Assembly: GCA_001460835.1 (NCBI GenBank)
Contig: CYKH01000729.1
Coordinates: 1-37,622, forward strand
Length of the DNA stretch: 37,622 bases
Direction: 5' to 3'
Source: Bodo saltans
Taxonomy: Eukaryota; Euglenozoa; Kinetoplastea; Eubodonida; Bodonidae
Part shown: in pieces, positions 7,452 through 19,300 of the stretch
Numbering within the stretch: the stretch's first letter is position 1
Layout: each line of letters begins with the position of its first letter
Program-made: the position numbers and the translations under genes
Notes under the pieces: model-generated
Told to the model about the DNA's origin: nothing
What the model saw: the letters and a program-made list of their open reading frames with translations, nothing else
The model's database searches: none

Positions 7452-10055
7452 ATGAACGATGCCACCAAGATGACATCAGGTGCCCCCATCCACTGTTTGA
7501 TGCTGCCAGTGTATCATGGTATTGAGACAAAGAAGGGCAAGAAAGCGCACAACAAATTTTGCGAAGTGACTGCTGCCGTGGATGCTGTGATACGACAACT
7601 CTCGTTGGGGCATAAACGTGCCCTGGAAATCACCATGTGCCCAAGGCGGCCTCAAATTTGCTGCGCTCACATCGCTCCCAAGAAAAGAAGTGCGCCACAA
7701 CCAGGCGCATTAACGCTGCCCACCAACGATGTATATCTGTACGAGATTGGTTGCGGCGAGCTACGTCGAGCGGTGGTGGCTGCATCGCTTTTATCTATCA
7801 TCGACGTTGTGTTCTTGTATTGTCCAGACGATGAGGTTATGAAGGAGTTCAAGGCAGATACCGTCAAGGCCCATGTACAGCAGTACTTGATGCCGCTGTT
7901 ACTTGGTATGGGCGTACGGCGGATTGAATTTGTGGTCAGGAGCGAGTCAGCAAAGGAAGTATGGGAGCCTACTCTTGCTACCTGGAAAGAGCACACCAAG
8001 TGGAACCCACACCACACGTCCTTGGCGATGACAATTGCACCAGAACATGTTGACACCAGAGCCGCCGCCACTCCTGCTGACGATGCGCCCAACCCTGCGG
8101 GCTGGGTAGGTGCAGGAACCATCGCCTGCTTCACCAAGACGATATCCGAAATCTTGGCTAGCTCACAGCCACTGGCCACGGTGGAGGACAACGCACGCCG
8201 TCCGCTTCGCCTTTCTGTTCTCCGTCGATTCGATAAGATTGGTGTCCTCGTTTGCCAAGTGCTCCAAGGAACCTTAAAAGTAGGCGATCGTGTCATCTCA
8301 GTGCACGATCCCCTTCGAACCTGCACAGGGAACCGCGTCGTATCCATCCGTGTCTACCCCCTCAACTGTGACGTGACAGAGGCATTCCCAGGAGAGCAGG
8401 TAGGCATCTTGACAGAGGCCCAACTGACGTTCCAAAACGCACATAAAACGCAACTCTCACAGCTTCCCTTCCTGTCCCTCGGTCAGGGTGATATGATAGT
8501 CCGCTACGGGGAAGGGCCTCAAACGCAACCGTGCTGGTTGGTTGTCACCTCCGACGTGAAGGTGGAGGAGGGGAAAGATCTTACACTGTTTGGTCATGGA
8601 GGGAATGGGCTGATGCGTGTTGTGCAGCGCAAAGCCACATCACTTGCTCTTACGCACACTGAGTACACATGGGGCCAAGGTCTTTTCATTGAAGCCCCTG
8701 TTGCAAGTGACGTTGAAAGCGAAGCAGCCGCAGCTACAGAAGAGGTACGCTCTGATAACGATGATGGCTCCTTCCGCAAGGTATACACCACCGACACACT
8801 ACTCGCCGCCACACACAGCAATTGCCAGGAGGAGCGTGTGTTTTTCCCTGTCCGAGTGCGGGCGGTGAGGCATCGTATGTGGGTGCATCGCTTCATTGTG
8901 GGCCACGTGTTACCATTCTTTGATCCCCATGCATTGGACAAGCTGCCCAGCGACACTGTTCACGTGATGCTTCAAAAGTGGCGAACAACCCTCGAGCCGC
9001 CCACTGGCGTGAATGACGGCATGAAACTCAGATATACGGAAATGGTGTTCGACGAGTTGTCGCAATTGGTGCCCAAGGACCTCCTCCTCACGTGCTTCCC
9101 TGCAGCGGCATCTGCGACAACGAATGTGGCAGATTCGACTTCTAGGGAAGCAGCAGCGGCGCTGATGAGTGCACAGATGGATCTTCTCATGTTGGTGTCA
9201 CGGTTGCCTGTACGCGATGTCGCTGGACGCATTTGGGACTACCTTGCTAGTGTGTTGACGTCGGATGCAGCACCAAAGAAACGTCAGTACTTCGTGACGC
9301 CCACAGATCGCGGCCCTACAGCCCTTCACAACGTAGCGCTTCCTCCAAATTTCGTCAACAAGATTCTCATGCGCTCCGTTCGCTCTACGTTTTGGCTTAC
9401 ACGGGTGCGGAGGATCGTTGGCGGCACAGAGAAAGGACTTAGCGTCACAGAGCAATGGAAACTGCTTGAGCTGCAAGAAGGAAGCGGTGTCCTGAGAGAT
9501 ATGGTGGGCCCCAGCGTCCGTCGCCAACGGCCCCACGATGCGAACGCGAAACGAGGGGTAGCAGAGGGCATGAAAATATCGCTTGCTGATCGAGCTTCGT
9601 TGCTGCGTGCAGTGCTCGAGTCACCCAACGGGGTATCCGCCGCAACTCTTTACACTTCTCTTGCATGTCTAGCTGAGTCCTCGGCGTTTCCACAAAGACA
9701 ATCTTCACGTTGGGAGTGGACTGATGAGGAGCATGTCGTTGCTTGGCAGCAAGAGCGTTCCGCTCACACAAACTTTTATGTGAGCGCACTGTTGGTAGCT
9801 TCGAAAAGCTCAGAAACGGTGTCTCACTTATCTCGATGGTGCCTTGCAGCTGGAATATTGATTCCCAAGCTCACAGACATGGCCAAACAGCTGCCAACTC
9901 TGAAGTCCTTCCACATGCTTCAAAGGATGACGTTCGTGGACCTTGAGACGCTCTACGTGACTCAGTGGGCGCTGCTGCGGCGCCATGGTGTTTCACTTCA
10001 AGCGTCAATCATGCACAAGATCGCACACTATTTGCTGCTGATGATATCACCTTGA
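7452..10055 (+). CDS. eEF1A-derived pseudo-GTPase with long C-terminal extension
   Basis: This is an 867-residue protein. Residues about 12-370 are collinear with eEF1A. VYLYEIGCGELRR (94-106) sits where eEF1A has its DAPGH region. YLMPLLLGMGVRRIEFVV (145-162) matches the helix and strand before NKMD. RPLRLSVLRRFDKIGVLVCQ (250-269) and LQGTLKVGDRVISVHD (271-286) match domain II, and FPGEQVGILTE (312-322) its GDNVGF segment. None of the nucleotide-binding motifs survives. There is no GxxxxGK[ST], DxxG reads EIGCG, and NKxD reads VRSE. Domain III seems partly present (about 365-400), followed by about 450 residues I do not recognise. The likely role is a translation-factor-like scaffold without GTP hydrolysis; that is inference. 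The ATG at 7452 follows a pyrimidine-rich leader. Confidence 0.75.
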   Translation: MNDATKMTSGAPIHCLMLPVYHGIETKKGKKAHNKFCEVTAAVDAVIRQLSLGHKRALEITMCPRRPQICCAHIAPKKRSAPQPGALTLPTNDVYLYEIGCGELRRAVVAASLLSIIDVVFLYCPDDEVMKEFKADTVKAHVQQYLMPLLLGMGVRRIEFVVRSESAKEVWEPTLATWKEHTKWNPHHTSLAMTIAPEHVDTRAAATPADDAPNPAGWVGAGTIACFTKTISEILASSQPLATVEDNARRPLRLSVLRRFDKIGVLVCQVLQGTLKVGDRVISVHDPLRTCTGNRVVSIRVYPLNCDVTEAFPGEQVGILTEAQLTFQNAHKTQLSQLPFLSLGQGDMIVRYGEGPQTQPCWLVVTSDVKVEEGKDLTLFGHGGNGLMRVVQRKATSLALTHTEYTWGQGLFIEAPVASDVESEAAAATEEVRSDNDDGSFRKVYTTDTLLAATHSNCQEERVFFPVRVRAVRHRMWVHRFIVGHVLPFFDPHALDKLPSDTVHVMLQKWRTTLEPPTGVNDGMKLRYTEMVFDELSQLVPKDLLLTCFPAAASATTNVADSTSREAAAALMSAQMDLLMLVSRLPVRDVAGRIWDYLASVLTSDAAPKKRQYFVTPTDRGPTALHNVALPPNFVNKILMRSVRSTFWLTRVRRIVGGTEKGLSVTEQWKLLELQEGSGVLRDMVGPSVRRQRPHDANAKRGVAEGMKISLADRASLLRAVLESPNGVSAATLYTSLACLAESSAFPQRQSSRWEWTDEEHVVAWQQERSAHTNFYVSALLVASKSSETVSHLSRWCLAAGILIPKLTDMAKQLPTLKSFHMLQRMTFVDLETLYVTQWALLRRHGVSLQASIMHKIAHYLLLMISP

Positions 10056-10261
10056 AGGGCTTGTCTAGCGATATACGGATGTGATCGATATCAGCTGGAA
10101 GAGCGAAATCATTTCTTCCCTTCCCCGTCTTTTTCCAACCGATAATTTTGCTCTTGCATCGCACAAGAAGCAAAACTCATTGCACACAATTCTCTTTCAC
10201 CCGCGCCGTCGAAAACAAAACCCTGAAGTACAATTGGAAGATCTTGTGTCCGCCGTAGTTA

Positions 10262-10303
10262 CCGTCTTCATTCACTCTCTGTCATTTGTTTTGGTTGTAT
10301 GAG
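10262..10303 (+). promoter_or_regulatory. Candidate spliced-leader acceptor for TAN1-like gene
   Basis: A T/C-rich run is followed by AG at 10302-10303, about 30 bases before the ATG at 10334. It supports the downstream ATG, since the frame upstream has only a TTG. Confidence 0.4.
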
Positions 10304-10333
10304 TTCCGAATTTACCGAGTAAGATATACGAGC

Positions 10334-11338
10334 ATGCGTGAGGGGCAGCGCTTTCATGCAGGGCGACAACATGCGTTGGTTGCACCAGGCGTCACTGGAC
10401 TAGTGTTCACGGTGGACCCGAATCAAGTGGGAAAAGCGATTCGTGAGATGCAGCTTTACCTCGATCGATTTCAGACGATTTTTGCCGACGAGGTCGATCA
10501 ATCGGACAGTGACGATGATGATGAGGACATCAACGTGTCATCTGTGGATGCTCCAGAGGCACCGACGACTTCGATTTCATCGCTTCTCGCTGCAGAGTTG
10601 GCGCAGTTCCGCAAAGGTGATGCCGCTACTGTTGGTGACGATGGTACAACTGTTATCAAGCGACCGCCGAGAGTGAAGAAGAACCAAGTCATGTTCAGTG
10701 TTCTTGAGACTCATTGCAAAGGTTACCTGTTCATTAATGTTCCTCACGCAGTGACAGACAGAACGAGCAGCAACCACAACAACAAACGCCCCCGAGAGGA
10801 TGATGACGCCGAAGTACCGCTTGCAACAACAGTTGCTCCAGAGGCGTCTTCGAGCAGTGCGGCAACCAGAGCGTGCCGTGTCAACGATAGAGTGCCTCAG
10901 CTGGTGGATGCGTTGTTCAAAGAATTGGAGGAGCATCCCACCCGCCCAGTGTCGCGGTTTACTTACCGTTTGTTCCCCTGCTCCATTTCGTGTTGTCCCG
11001 TGTCAGCTGCCATGACCGCTGCGGTCCGGGAGCTTGCCTCGCGTATCCCTCCCATCCCAGGGAGATCGGCAATAAAAGTCGGTGTTCACTTCAACATCAA
11101 GAACAACTCTAACGTTGAGAAAGAAAAGATTTCACTCCGCTCAGATCTGGAAACCTGTCTCCCACAAAATCGATTCTTAGTTCTTCCTTGCGGCAGAAAA
11201 GGCATCGAGCTGGATGGTGTGTTTCAGGTGCATGTGCTGCACTCTACCTGCTGCGTAGGGTACGCTCCCGCCTACTCCCTGCGCAAAGACTACAACGTGC
11301 ATGACTTTGGTCGTGAGGATGAAAAGAAGGCTGAGTGA
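10334..11338 (+). CDS. TAN1: THUMP-domain tRNA cytidine acetylation adaptor (TAN1/THUMPD1-like)
   Basis: This is a 334-residue protein starting at the ATG at 10334 (MREGQRFHAG). The N-terminal part has GVTGLVFTVDPNQVGKAIRE, typical of the ferredoxin-like half of Tan1. It is followed by an acidic stretch (DSDDDDEDI) and a low-complexity region with a possible nuclear basic patch (NNKRPREDDD). The C-terminal THUMP domain carries RFTYRLFPCSISC, then VGVHFNIKNNSNVEKEK, and ends with HSTCCVGYAPAYSLRKDYNV, matching the family's 'CC..V..Y...RKYN' end. In yeast and animals this protein positions tRNA for NAT10/Kre33 to make N4-acetylcytidine at position 12. The adaptor itself has no catalytic motif, and none is seen here. 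Confidence in the family is high; the partner is inferred. Confidence 0.85.
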   Translation: MREGQRFHAGRQHALVAPGVTGLVFTVDPNQVGKAIREMQLYLDRFQTIFADEVDQSDSDDDDEDINVSSVDAPEAPTTSISSLLAAELAQFRKGDAATVGDDGTTVIKRPPRVKKNQVMFSVLETHCKGYLFINVPHAVTDRTSSNHNNKRPREDDDAEVPLATTVAPEASSSSAATRACRVNDRVPQLVDALFKELEEHPTRPVSRFTYRLFPCSISCCPVSAAMTAAVRELASRIPPIPGRSAIKVGVHFNIKNNSNVEKEKISLRSDLETCLPQNRFLVLPCGRKGIELDGVFQVHVLHSTCCVGYAPAYSLRKDYNVHDFGREDEKKAE

Positions 11339-11575
11339 TAATTTTTTTTTCTTTGCACTGATGGGGGAACATAATCTTTTAAGCTCAACACCGCTTTGTT
11401 GTGAGGTCAAGCACCAACTTTTGTCCGCAGTGGAACTCTAATTGCTACCTTTTCAAGAGAATAATATAAGAAGAGAAACAACAAACTGATATGGATCTGT
11501 GAGTGACGCATTACTTTCAGCCTGGTGTTTACTACAACAACAACGAAAAAAAATCGTGCTCCCAATTTGCAGAAA

Positions 11576-12568
11576 ATGGTGACGCTTTCAGGTTGCGTAA
11601 GCAATGCTCACTGTTGGGTGTACAATATCTTCATCGTCGTTGCTCTTCTGACAACGTCGATTACGGCCGAAGGTGGCAGCGGCGGTGACGGAAGCAGCGA
11701 GATCTTAGGGATGACCACAGGTGTCGCTATTCTGGTGCTCGTGCTCGTTGCATTTGTGGTGATAGGATGCCTCCTCTGCGTACTTCACCGACAACTTCAA
11801 ATCATGAAGGCAACTCGTCGACGGACGCACATTCAAGAGATGCGCAGAGCAAATAGATCTCACGATGATGATGACGACGATGAAGGGGAGTTATCTGCAT
11901 CCTCTGGTCCGGCGCCAACAGATACGTACAAAAGCCCAGCTATTCCAACCACAGACAAGGTTATCATCGTTAATGCGGAACTCTCCGTTTCGACGCCTCC
12001 CTCGGCTAGCGCTTTGCTGGCCGGGCGAGACGGCCCTTCTCAAGAGCAAGAAATCAACGATACCGATGATCACGTAAATGCACTGCCACTTCTTCAACAG
12101 CATTCACCGAAAGCAAGCTCAGCTGGAAAACCACTTCGGTTTGGTGGTGGGGGCGACGTAGAAGAGGGCACAGACAGCCACACTCTCCAGCACTCCGTTC
12201 GCAAAGTGGGAAGCTGGCTTTCTCACAGCGCACAACTGCTTCCACCTTTAGGCACACCTCAGTTTATGAACCTGCGCGCCAGCTCATTCCTTGGCATCCC
12301 CCCCGCACCTTCTGCTGCGACTTCTCAAGCAGATGATGGCTCCGCTGTTGTCTATGTACGCGTCAACAGCAGGCAGCGAAGAAGCAACACCATGCCCATC
12401 CGTGTTCCGCCAAGTGCAACAGGTGGCGTACCAGATCCTTTTGGTGATATTCCAATTGTTTCGATGGAGGAGACATACCCGCGACCAACGACAACTTCCG
12501 GCGGTGGTGGGCGAATGGTTCGCCGAAGTGTTTCGTTAGACTCACAAAATTCAGATCCATTTTCGTGA
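11576..12568 (+). CDS. Single-pass type I membrane protein, unknown
   Basis: This is a 330-residue protein from the ATG at 11576 (MVTLSGCVSN). A signal peptide with core VYNIFIVVALLTTSITA is followed by a very short ectodomain of about 17 residues (EGGSGGDGSSEILG), then a transmembrane helix, GVAILVLVLVAFVVIGCLLC. The basic stop-transfer RRRTHIQEMRRANR leads to a cytoplasmic tail of about 240 residues, rich in Ser, Pro and Asp (a DDDDDD run), with possible phosphosites near the end (RRSVSLDSQNSDPF). I do not recognise the family. The layout resembles the product at 21516-22253 but I see no sequence similarity. An upstream TTACTTTCAG at 11511-11520 is a plausible splice acceptor. Confidence 0.7.
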   Translation: MVTLSGCVSNAHCWVYNIFIVVALLTTSITAEGGSGGDGSSEILGMTTGVAILVLVLVAFVVIGCLLCVLHRQLQIMKATRRRTHIQEMRRANRSHDDDDDDEGELSASSGPAPTDTYKSPAIPTTDKVIIVNAELSVSTPPSASALLAGRDGPSQEQEINDTDDHVNALPLLQQHSPKASSAGKPLRFGGGGDVEEGTDSHTLQHSVRKVGSWLSHSAQLLPPLGTPQFMNLRASSFLGIPPAPSAATSQADDGSAVVYVRVNSRQRRSNTMPIRVPPSATGGVPDPFGDIPIVSMEETYPRPTTTSGGGGRMVRRSVSLDSQNSDPFS

Positions 12569-13308
12569 AAGTAAATTTTACGTGGAATGACTACAAAGAA
12601 GAAGCTAAAGTTTCAAGCAAAAAAAAAAAAAAAAATGAATGCTAAGAGTGCGACGAGCAAGTTAAACAAGGAAACTGTCTCTCGTGCCTCTTAAAGGACG
12701 TTTACAAAAGAAGCATTAAAAAAATTTTTTTAGGAAGAGCCGACGACGCCCAGTTGGCTTCGTAGTATGTCGGGTTAGTTTTTAACAACAGTGAGGCAGA
12801 GAGAGAACACTTGCAAATGACTCTCGCGCGTGTTGTGGTATCCAATTTTGGCAAATAGCTCGTTTTTCGGCACTTTTTGTTATTGTGTTTTTTCTTTATT
12901 GTCTCCCCGTTTGCGTGTTGTGTTACAATGGAAAATTTTGAGATGAAAACTTCTCTGGAGGCTACACCACACTATCTTTGATGCGTAGCAATCAACCCTT
13001 TTCAAATTTCGCTGCTTCCTTCCTAAAGAGAAAAGAAAAGAAAAAATCCTTCTGGTTGCACTTTTTTGTACATCCTCTCACTTATTAATGTGCCGGTTTG
13101 TATACAATGTGTTCCTTCACTTCATTGTTTCGCTTCAATTTCGCTGCGTCACTACACAACGTTTCACTTGCGCGTCGTCATTGCTCTTCAGTGGGAGTGG
13201 CGCTCAACCTCAGTCTTTGACATGTGTCTTCGGGGAAAACACCAACGAGTAAGGGTTTAGATTGAAATAACATAACTATAGGACAGTATAGAAACGATTT
13301 TTACTACG
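12569..13308 (+). other. Long intergenic region, A/T homopolymers, no supported gene
   Basis: This 740-base gap contains an A17 run at 12619-12635, an A7T7-type palindrome followed by AGG near 12717-12735, and a pyrimidine-rich stretch at about 13115-13191 (TTGCTCTTCAG) that is the best splice acceptor for the gene at 13309. The only longer frame (13066-13260) lacks an ATG at its start. I see no tRNA or other structured RNA. Confidence 0.6.
13115..13191 (+). promoter_or_regulatory. Candidate spliced-leader acceptor for giant ectodomain gene
   Basis: A pyrimidine-rich region ends in GCTCTTCAG with AG at 13190-13191, 117 bases before the ATG at 13309. Confidence 0.4.
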
Positions 13309-16300
13309 ATGGGGACTGATCGATGGCTCCCCCTAACGATATTTTTCATCTTGGTGACCTTGCTAACAGCAGTTACCGCGACCGTCTCAAATTGCTCAGT
13401 GGCATACAATGCGACGGACCCACTGATACTGAAGAGCAATGAGGACTATATGTTTGCTCACTGCCCTCAAGCCGTGTTCATTGCGCTGACCACAAACATT
13501 ACCAACGCAACCCTTCACATTCACTACACGGCGTTGGGCTCGCCTCTACAAATCCAGGCCCCACTCGAAAACATTTCGATCGAGCTTCGAGGAGTGATGC
13601 TGTCAACGTTACCTTCGACACCGATGACACTCATCGTAGCCGCCGTGAGCTCTGCATCGTCAACCCTTGCGCGTGTATCTGTTTTGGTGTTCAATGATGT
13701 GATGACATTTAGTGTCGCGCCTCCGTGGCCATCTCTCATTGTGTTTCCGGCTGGTCTCAGCTGCGTTCAATGTCGAATTGTGCTGCGTAACATGACGATT
13801 TCCGCAGGCAATGAATACTTCTTGACTCTGCAGGCAAATTTCACACGATTGTCGCTCATTTGGCTGACGGAGTTTGTATGGTACTCAGCGGCTAGGTCAG
13901 CGTTGTTGAATCCCTGTATTCACGTCAGTCAACTGACGGACGAAAGTGAACTGGTTATCAGCAATGCACTTGTAGTTGGGACTTACGATTCGTGGCTGAC
14001 CACTACCGCAGTTTCCAGTGGAAGCCGCGTCACTTTAGCCAACGCCACGACGCGGCAGTTTTCAGTTGTGTTGTTGAATCAAGCAGCTTCGATGACGGGC
14101 AGCGTTGTTGTGATTTCCAATGTGACAGACGATTCATCGTTCCAAGTACTGCTCGTGATCAACGCGATTCTTAGCGACATGACCATCGAGGTGAGTAACT
14201 GCACCTTCTCCGCATCGAACAACGCACCGATTTGCATTCAATCGTGCATCTTGACCAATCTTGCCATGGCCATGCTGCAACTGACTTGCATCAATTCTCT
14301 ATGCGTCTATTTGCGCAGCAACACCAACGCCATCAACACATCGCTTACCTTGCAAGACATCACCTTTTACGGTGGCAGCCGTGCAGTGGACTGGTTTGGT
14401 AGCACGTGGACAGGTCTGTCTGTAAGAGCGAAGCAGGTCATTGGGACAGATTGCGCGGGTGTTAGTTGGCTCCGTTGCCATGGGGTCGGTGAAGATACAC
14501 GCGTTGTCATCACTGACAGCATTGTTGCGTCGCAAACATTTGTTGCAAAGTCAGCAATGAATCACATAGAGCTGTACTCCATAAATACCACGTGGTGTGC
14601 GCCAAGCACGCAATCCGCAGGCGGCATTTCTTTTGGGGGGGACACGAGTGCAGCGCCACCAATCTTGTTCTCGGATGTGCTTGTCAGTCTTGAGGACTGC
14701 ATTCTCCAACCGAACTCGTTCTCCTCTCTCAGTCTCTCCGCTGACATTGCACGCAATGTGACGTTTCAACTCATTCGTGTCGATGCTTCAGCATGGCTAC
14801 CATTGGACAACGCTACAAGGGGAACTGTGATCGTCGGGGTAACTGCGTTTGGGACGGCAGTATCTAACGCTTCTATTGGGACAGCAATCGCCATCATTGA
14901 TTCTGTGATGGGCGGGCACGTCTCAATATTTAATATCTATCCTGTCGCGATTTCGATTGTCAACTCCATCGTGTTCTGCGGACCTGTCCACGCGTTTGAG
15001 GTATTTTACAACACCTCCAGCGCCGTGTCTCTGGACTCAAGCGGGTCCAATGCCCCAACAATCCCGCAACTCCGATGGGACGGCTCTCAACTAATGTCCG
15101 CATTATGGTTCCAACAAGTCACCGCGATTGGAGTGAGCACCGGAGTGTTACTCCGATTCGATGCGGATGTGGCTCTCAAGACGCAGCAGTGGAACGTTTC
15201 CGTCACATTCGGCAATGGCACGTCGAGGCTCGGAGACATCGCGATCTTTGTGATATTCTTTAAAGTCAGCATCTTTTCGTTTCAACTTGCGGTTCTTGGG
15301 ACCAATTCTCTGCATTATGATGGTGCAGTTGCTGTGTTGTTCGTCGACGTTGTGTTTTTCCTTCCAACGAGGAACATCTCATCACCGGCAGCACAGCCAG
15401 AAGATTCGCCATGGATTCTGGCCGAGGTACACAACGCCACGTCAACCAGTGGTAGCTGGTTGGCTTTCCATAACTCTACGTTTATTAGCTCGAGTGGCGA
15501 ACCAGCTGCGTTGATGGTCAGTATCGTAGTTCAAGAGTCCTCGATTGTCGGCTCCCTAGTGATCATCGAGCATTGCAACATCACAATGCTGCAAGTGGCG
15601 ATTCAGGTGGTAGACTGCACTTGGACATTAAAAGATATCGCAGTGGCTCTGCTTCACTCAGTCATCGACAGGCATGGAGCAACATCTATCAACATGACCA
15701 TTGTGAGGACTAATTTGACTTTGCTTGGTAGCCAGCCCCAGAGTTTGGTCACTCTTTCTGACGTTGCCGAAGGCACCTGGCTGCCACTGCCTACGAGTAA
15801 CACCACCACCACTCCACTATCATGGATGTATGTTGAGGTCACTCTAAGACGCTCCACATTGATGTGTGGCGCGCCAACCATTGTGTTTTGTGCATACAAT
15901 GTTGCCCCTGCGTGGACGACACAACTAACAAAAACACCACTTGAGGTCCACGTCAGGTTCATTGAGCAATCGTCTTGGATCCTGGTTCCAAGCTCTGCAC
16001 CCAAATTGCTGAACGTCAACTCACTCACAAACCTTTCAACCTTCGTCGTCGCCTCCATTTCTGTATTACAGAGCGTGCACATTGACATTGACGGAGCGTC
16101 GAACGTGACTGCAGACAATATCTTAGCAGTTTGGAGTTGTGATGTGCTAGGGGACATTCGCGTGTCGCTGCGTGGGGGTAGCGCCACTCACCTCACGACA
16201 CCCACAAGTTGGAACTTGGTAGATGTACGTTCCGCTCTCCAACGTGACGTGTCGCTCATCACCCAATTGAAAGCTTCTTGGTTAGTGCAGATTGACGGCG

Positions 16301-19300
16301 ACTCAACGTTATTTGTAGGTTTGCTTTTCTCTGCAGCAGTCCGCATCTATTTTTCGACATTACCATCACTAGGATCATTGATCATTTCCGTTTCAGGCGG
16401 TGCAACTGTTTCCGCGCCGAATGGTCTTGTTGACATCACCCGAACTGCTCTCACAGGTGTTGGAACTGCACCATCTGCACTCGTCCTCATCACCGTCAAC
16501 GAATCATCGTCAATTATCGGAAGTGGAATGCCTGTCGTGAGCACTTACAGGTCCAATTTGTTCAATTTGCTCATCAGCATTGGTGATTCATCATCAGGGC
16601 ATGCGAGCACATCAATTTTCAACTCATCTATCTTCTCAGCTGTGCTTTGTTATTGTCCTGGGATGCAATGGGCTTTGACGCTTCGCAACGCCGTCATTAT
16701 CCTCGAGAGAGACGTTACCGGAGGCACTACATACTACCTTTGCAATTTCGCGAGCAACAACTTTCCGAACAAAGGCGCACTGATTCCGTCACTACTGTGG
16801 GACGCAGAGTCATCGACCCTTCACACTTCCGGTGTGACGAGTTGGCTTTATGTTCGCAATGACAACGTATTGAGCTCCTCGGTGATTCCGCTTAACGTGA
16901 GCTTTCAACGATGTCACATGATCGCTACCGTGAGGCTGACCTTGACTCCCATTGACGAACTTGTACTGGCGTTGATATCGATTCATCCTACACTGATGAA
17001 TGTGAGCAGCACGATATTGTTTTTTGCCTCGAACGTCAGCCTAACAACAAATCTTGCAGCAGCCACGAGGAACATCACGTCAAACGCGAACATTTCTGTG
17101 ATTCTGTCGCTGCTCTACGTTGAGCGCGATGTCTGCCAAAGTTCCCCCATCGTGTCCGTGTCGCAGTGCACAATTTCAATCGCCACAGACATCAATGGAA
17201 CGAATGCGACGCCCCCGCGCCTAAACAGCATCTTGTCTCTTGTCGAAGCTCAGACAAATCTATGCAGTGATGATGGCAATGTGGCAAGCCCACCCGTCTA
17301 CGTCACGCTCGTCGGCACCGAGCTTGTCGTGCCGCCATCTTTTTATTCCGTCGTTGCTCTTACGTTACGTTCCACGACTGGATCGAGGGGCACCAATTAC
17401 TCAATTGATTTCGATGGAGGCGGCATTACATCCTCCGGCATGAAGCTGTTATCCGTTGTTGTCGATGGACCCTCAAATGCTTCAACAAACGCTACCATGG
17501 TGGTGAGATGCGTCGAGGAGCTACCTGCGAGTTCTCCCCGGCGCTACGTCAACGGTTCTGCAGCAGTACTCGGTGATGTCTCGGTTGAAATGTACGATCA
17601 CACGCTGCTTAGTGTGCCATCTACTCGATGTGGTTCACTGACTGCCGCAGTCTCAGAGTCGCAATCAGGCATAGAATCACCGTCAGCACTATCTCCAACA
17701 CCCTCAGGCGCGCAATCATTCTCGATCCCCACAGCTTCGTCGTTTCCATCAAACACAGAGAGTGTACCCAGCCCCTCGTTGTTGGCATCGAAAAGCGCTT
17801 CATTGTCATCAGTGTCTCTGGCGACGCTCTGGAAAACCCCCACGAAACTCACATCACAACTTTCTGTGTCAGTGAGCATCTCCACATCCAGCAGTCGCAG
17901 CGTTACGGGTGGGTGGTCAACGCAGACTCATACGCTGACTCCTACGAGATCAAGGGGACCCACGCACACACTCAGCCTCCACGCTACCCGCTCATCGTCC
18001 AGGAGCCCTTCACCACCAAGCAACAGTGACACCACATCGCTCAACAACTCTGCATCTTATGTGTTGGTAGAATCACCAACCCTCACTCAGCGCCCTCTTG
18101 TCAACGCTGGTGTCAGTATTCTGCCAAAGCCAGTTCGAGACTCCATCAGTGGTGCTTCGGTGGTGAGCGGTATGGTTGGTACAGGCGTGGTAGGCCCAGC
18201 AACGGCAATGAATGCGTACCGTGGCATGACGCAGTTGGCGCTGATTGCATGCCCGTCGCAAGATGATGCGCTGGAGAACTTTAATGGGGATTGGAGCTTG
18301 AATCCTCTGTTGCTCGCGATTGGCGTTGACCGGCTGCAGTTTGCCCGTGGGGCTGCTGTTGGAGACCTGATTCTCATGGGCGCCTTGACTGTCCTTGGGT
18401 TGTTATCGGTTGTCATTCGAAGACATTTCTTAGGGAGGTCGTCTGTGGCGACGTATTGGAGTGCTGCAGGTAGGTTGCAGTTCCCTGGATTGCTCCTCAT
18501 TCCGTACACAATGCTCCTACAGCCGCTGGTGATGATGAACCTCATTATCATCGGCCTGGGGGACGCTGGAGACGTGGTCTTGGGGGTTGCAACGTTGATG
18601 ATTTGTGTAGTGGTGCCATTGACTCTGTGCTGGTATTTGCTACTACTCAATTTCTCGGCCACTGCTCGCTTCGCCGCAGACCATGACGTGCAGTATGAGG
18701 AAGACAGCCTTCTTCGAACAAGACTAGGCTCGCTCATCTACTTCTGGTTTCATCAAGCCTACCACTGGGTAAGCCAAGATACCTTTCCCACGTTTGTGTC
18801 GTGCTTCGGGTTTTTGTTTGACCCGTACGTGGCGCATCGGCATTGGTTCCTACTCGTGGAGTTGGGAAGTGGTTGCATCACTGGCGCTGTTGGCGCCGCT
18901 CAAGTCCTCGGCATGTCGTGCAGCGCTCTCACAGAAGTTCTTGTTGGTTTTGCTGCATTGTACATTCTCCTCTTGATGTTTCTGAGACCCCTGGACTCCA
19001 ACTTAGAGGCCTTCCTCGCGCACGTGAACGGGTGGGCCACTCTCGTTTCATCGATATTAGCGCTGTTTGACGACACCGAAAGTGCTGCCGCGTGGATCAT
19101 TGCAGGGCAGCTATGGCTGTCCATGGCAATGATTGCTCTTGCCATCGTACAATATGCGCACGCTAAGTACTTAGATGGCGAAAAGCGCAAGCGGCAACGG
19201 CAGCATGGGCGAAGCGACTCCTTCGAGTCGCTGGGGGGAGCTGTCATGCTGCGTGATGTCAATTCTGACGACGACAACTTCGGTAATGGTGAAGTCGTGC

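Noticed and set aside
12635-12694. A 19-codon frame beginning at the ATG that follows the A17 run
   Set aside because: It is too short to support, with no sequence feature beyond its start; it is probably untranslated region.
15654-16187. Minus-strand frame of 177 codons within the giant ectodomain gene
   Set aside because: It lacks a splice-acceptor context and any recognisable domain, and it lies opposite a continuous 2064-codon gene.
17641-18090. Possible tandem repeat array in the Ser/Thr-rich stalk region
   Set aside because: The bias is compositional (Ser, Thr, Pro). I see no regular repeat unit at DNA or protein level.
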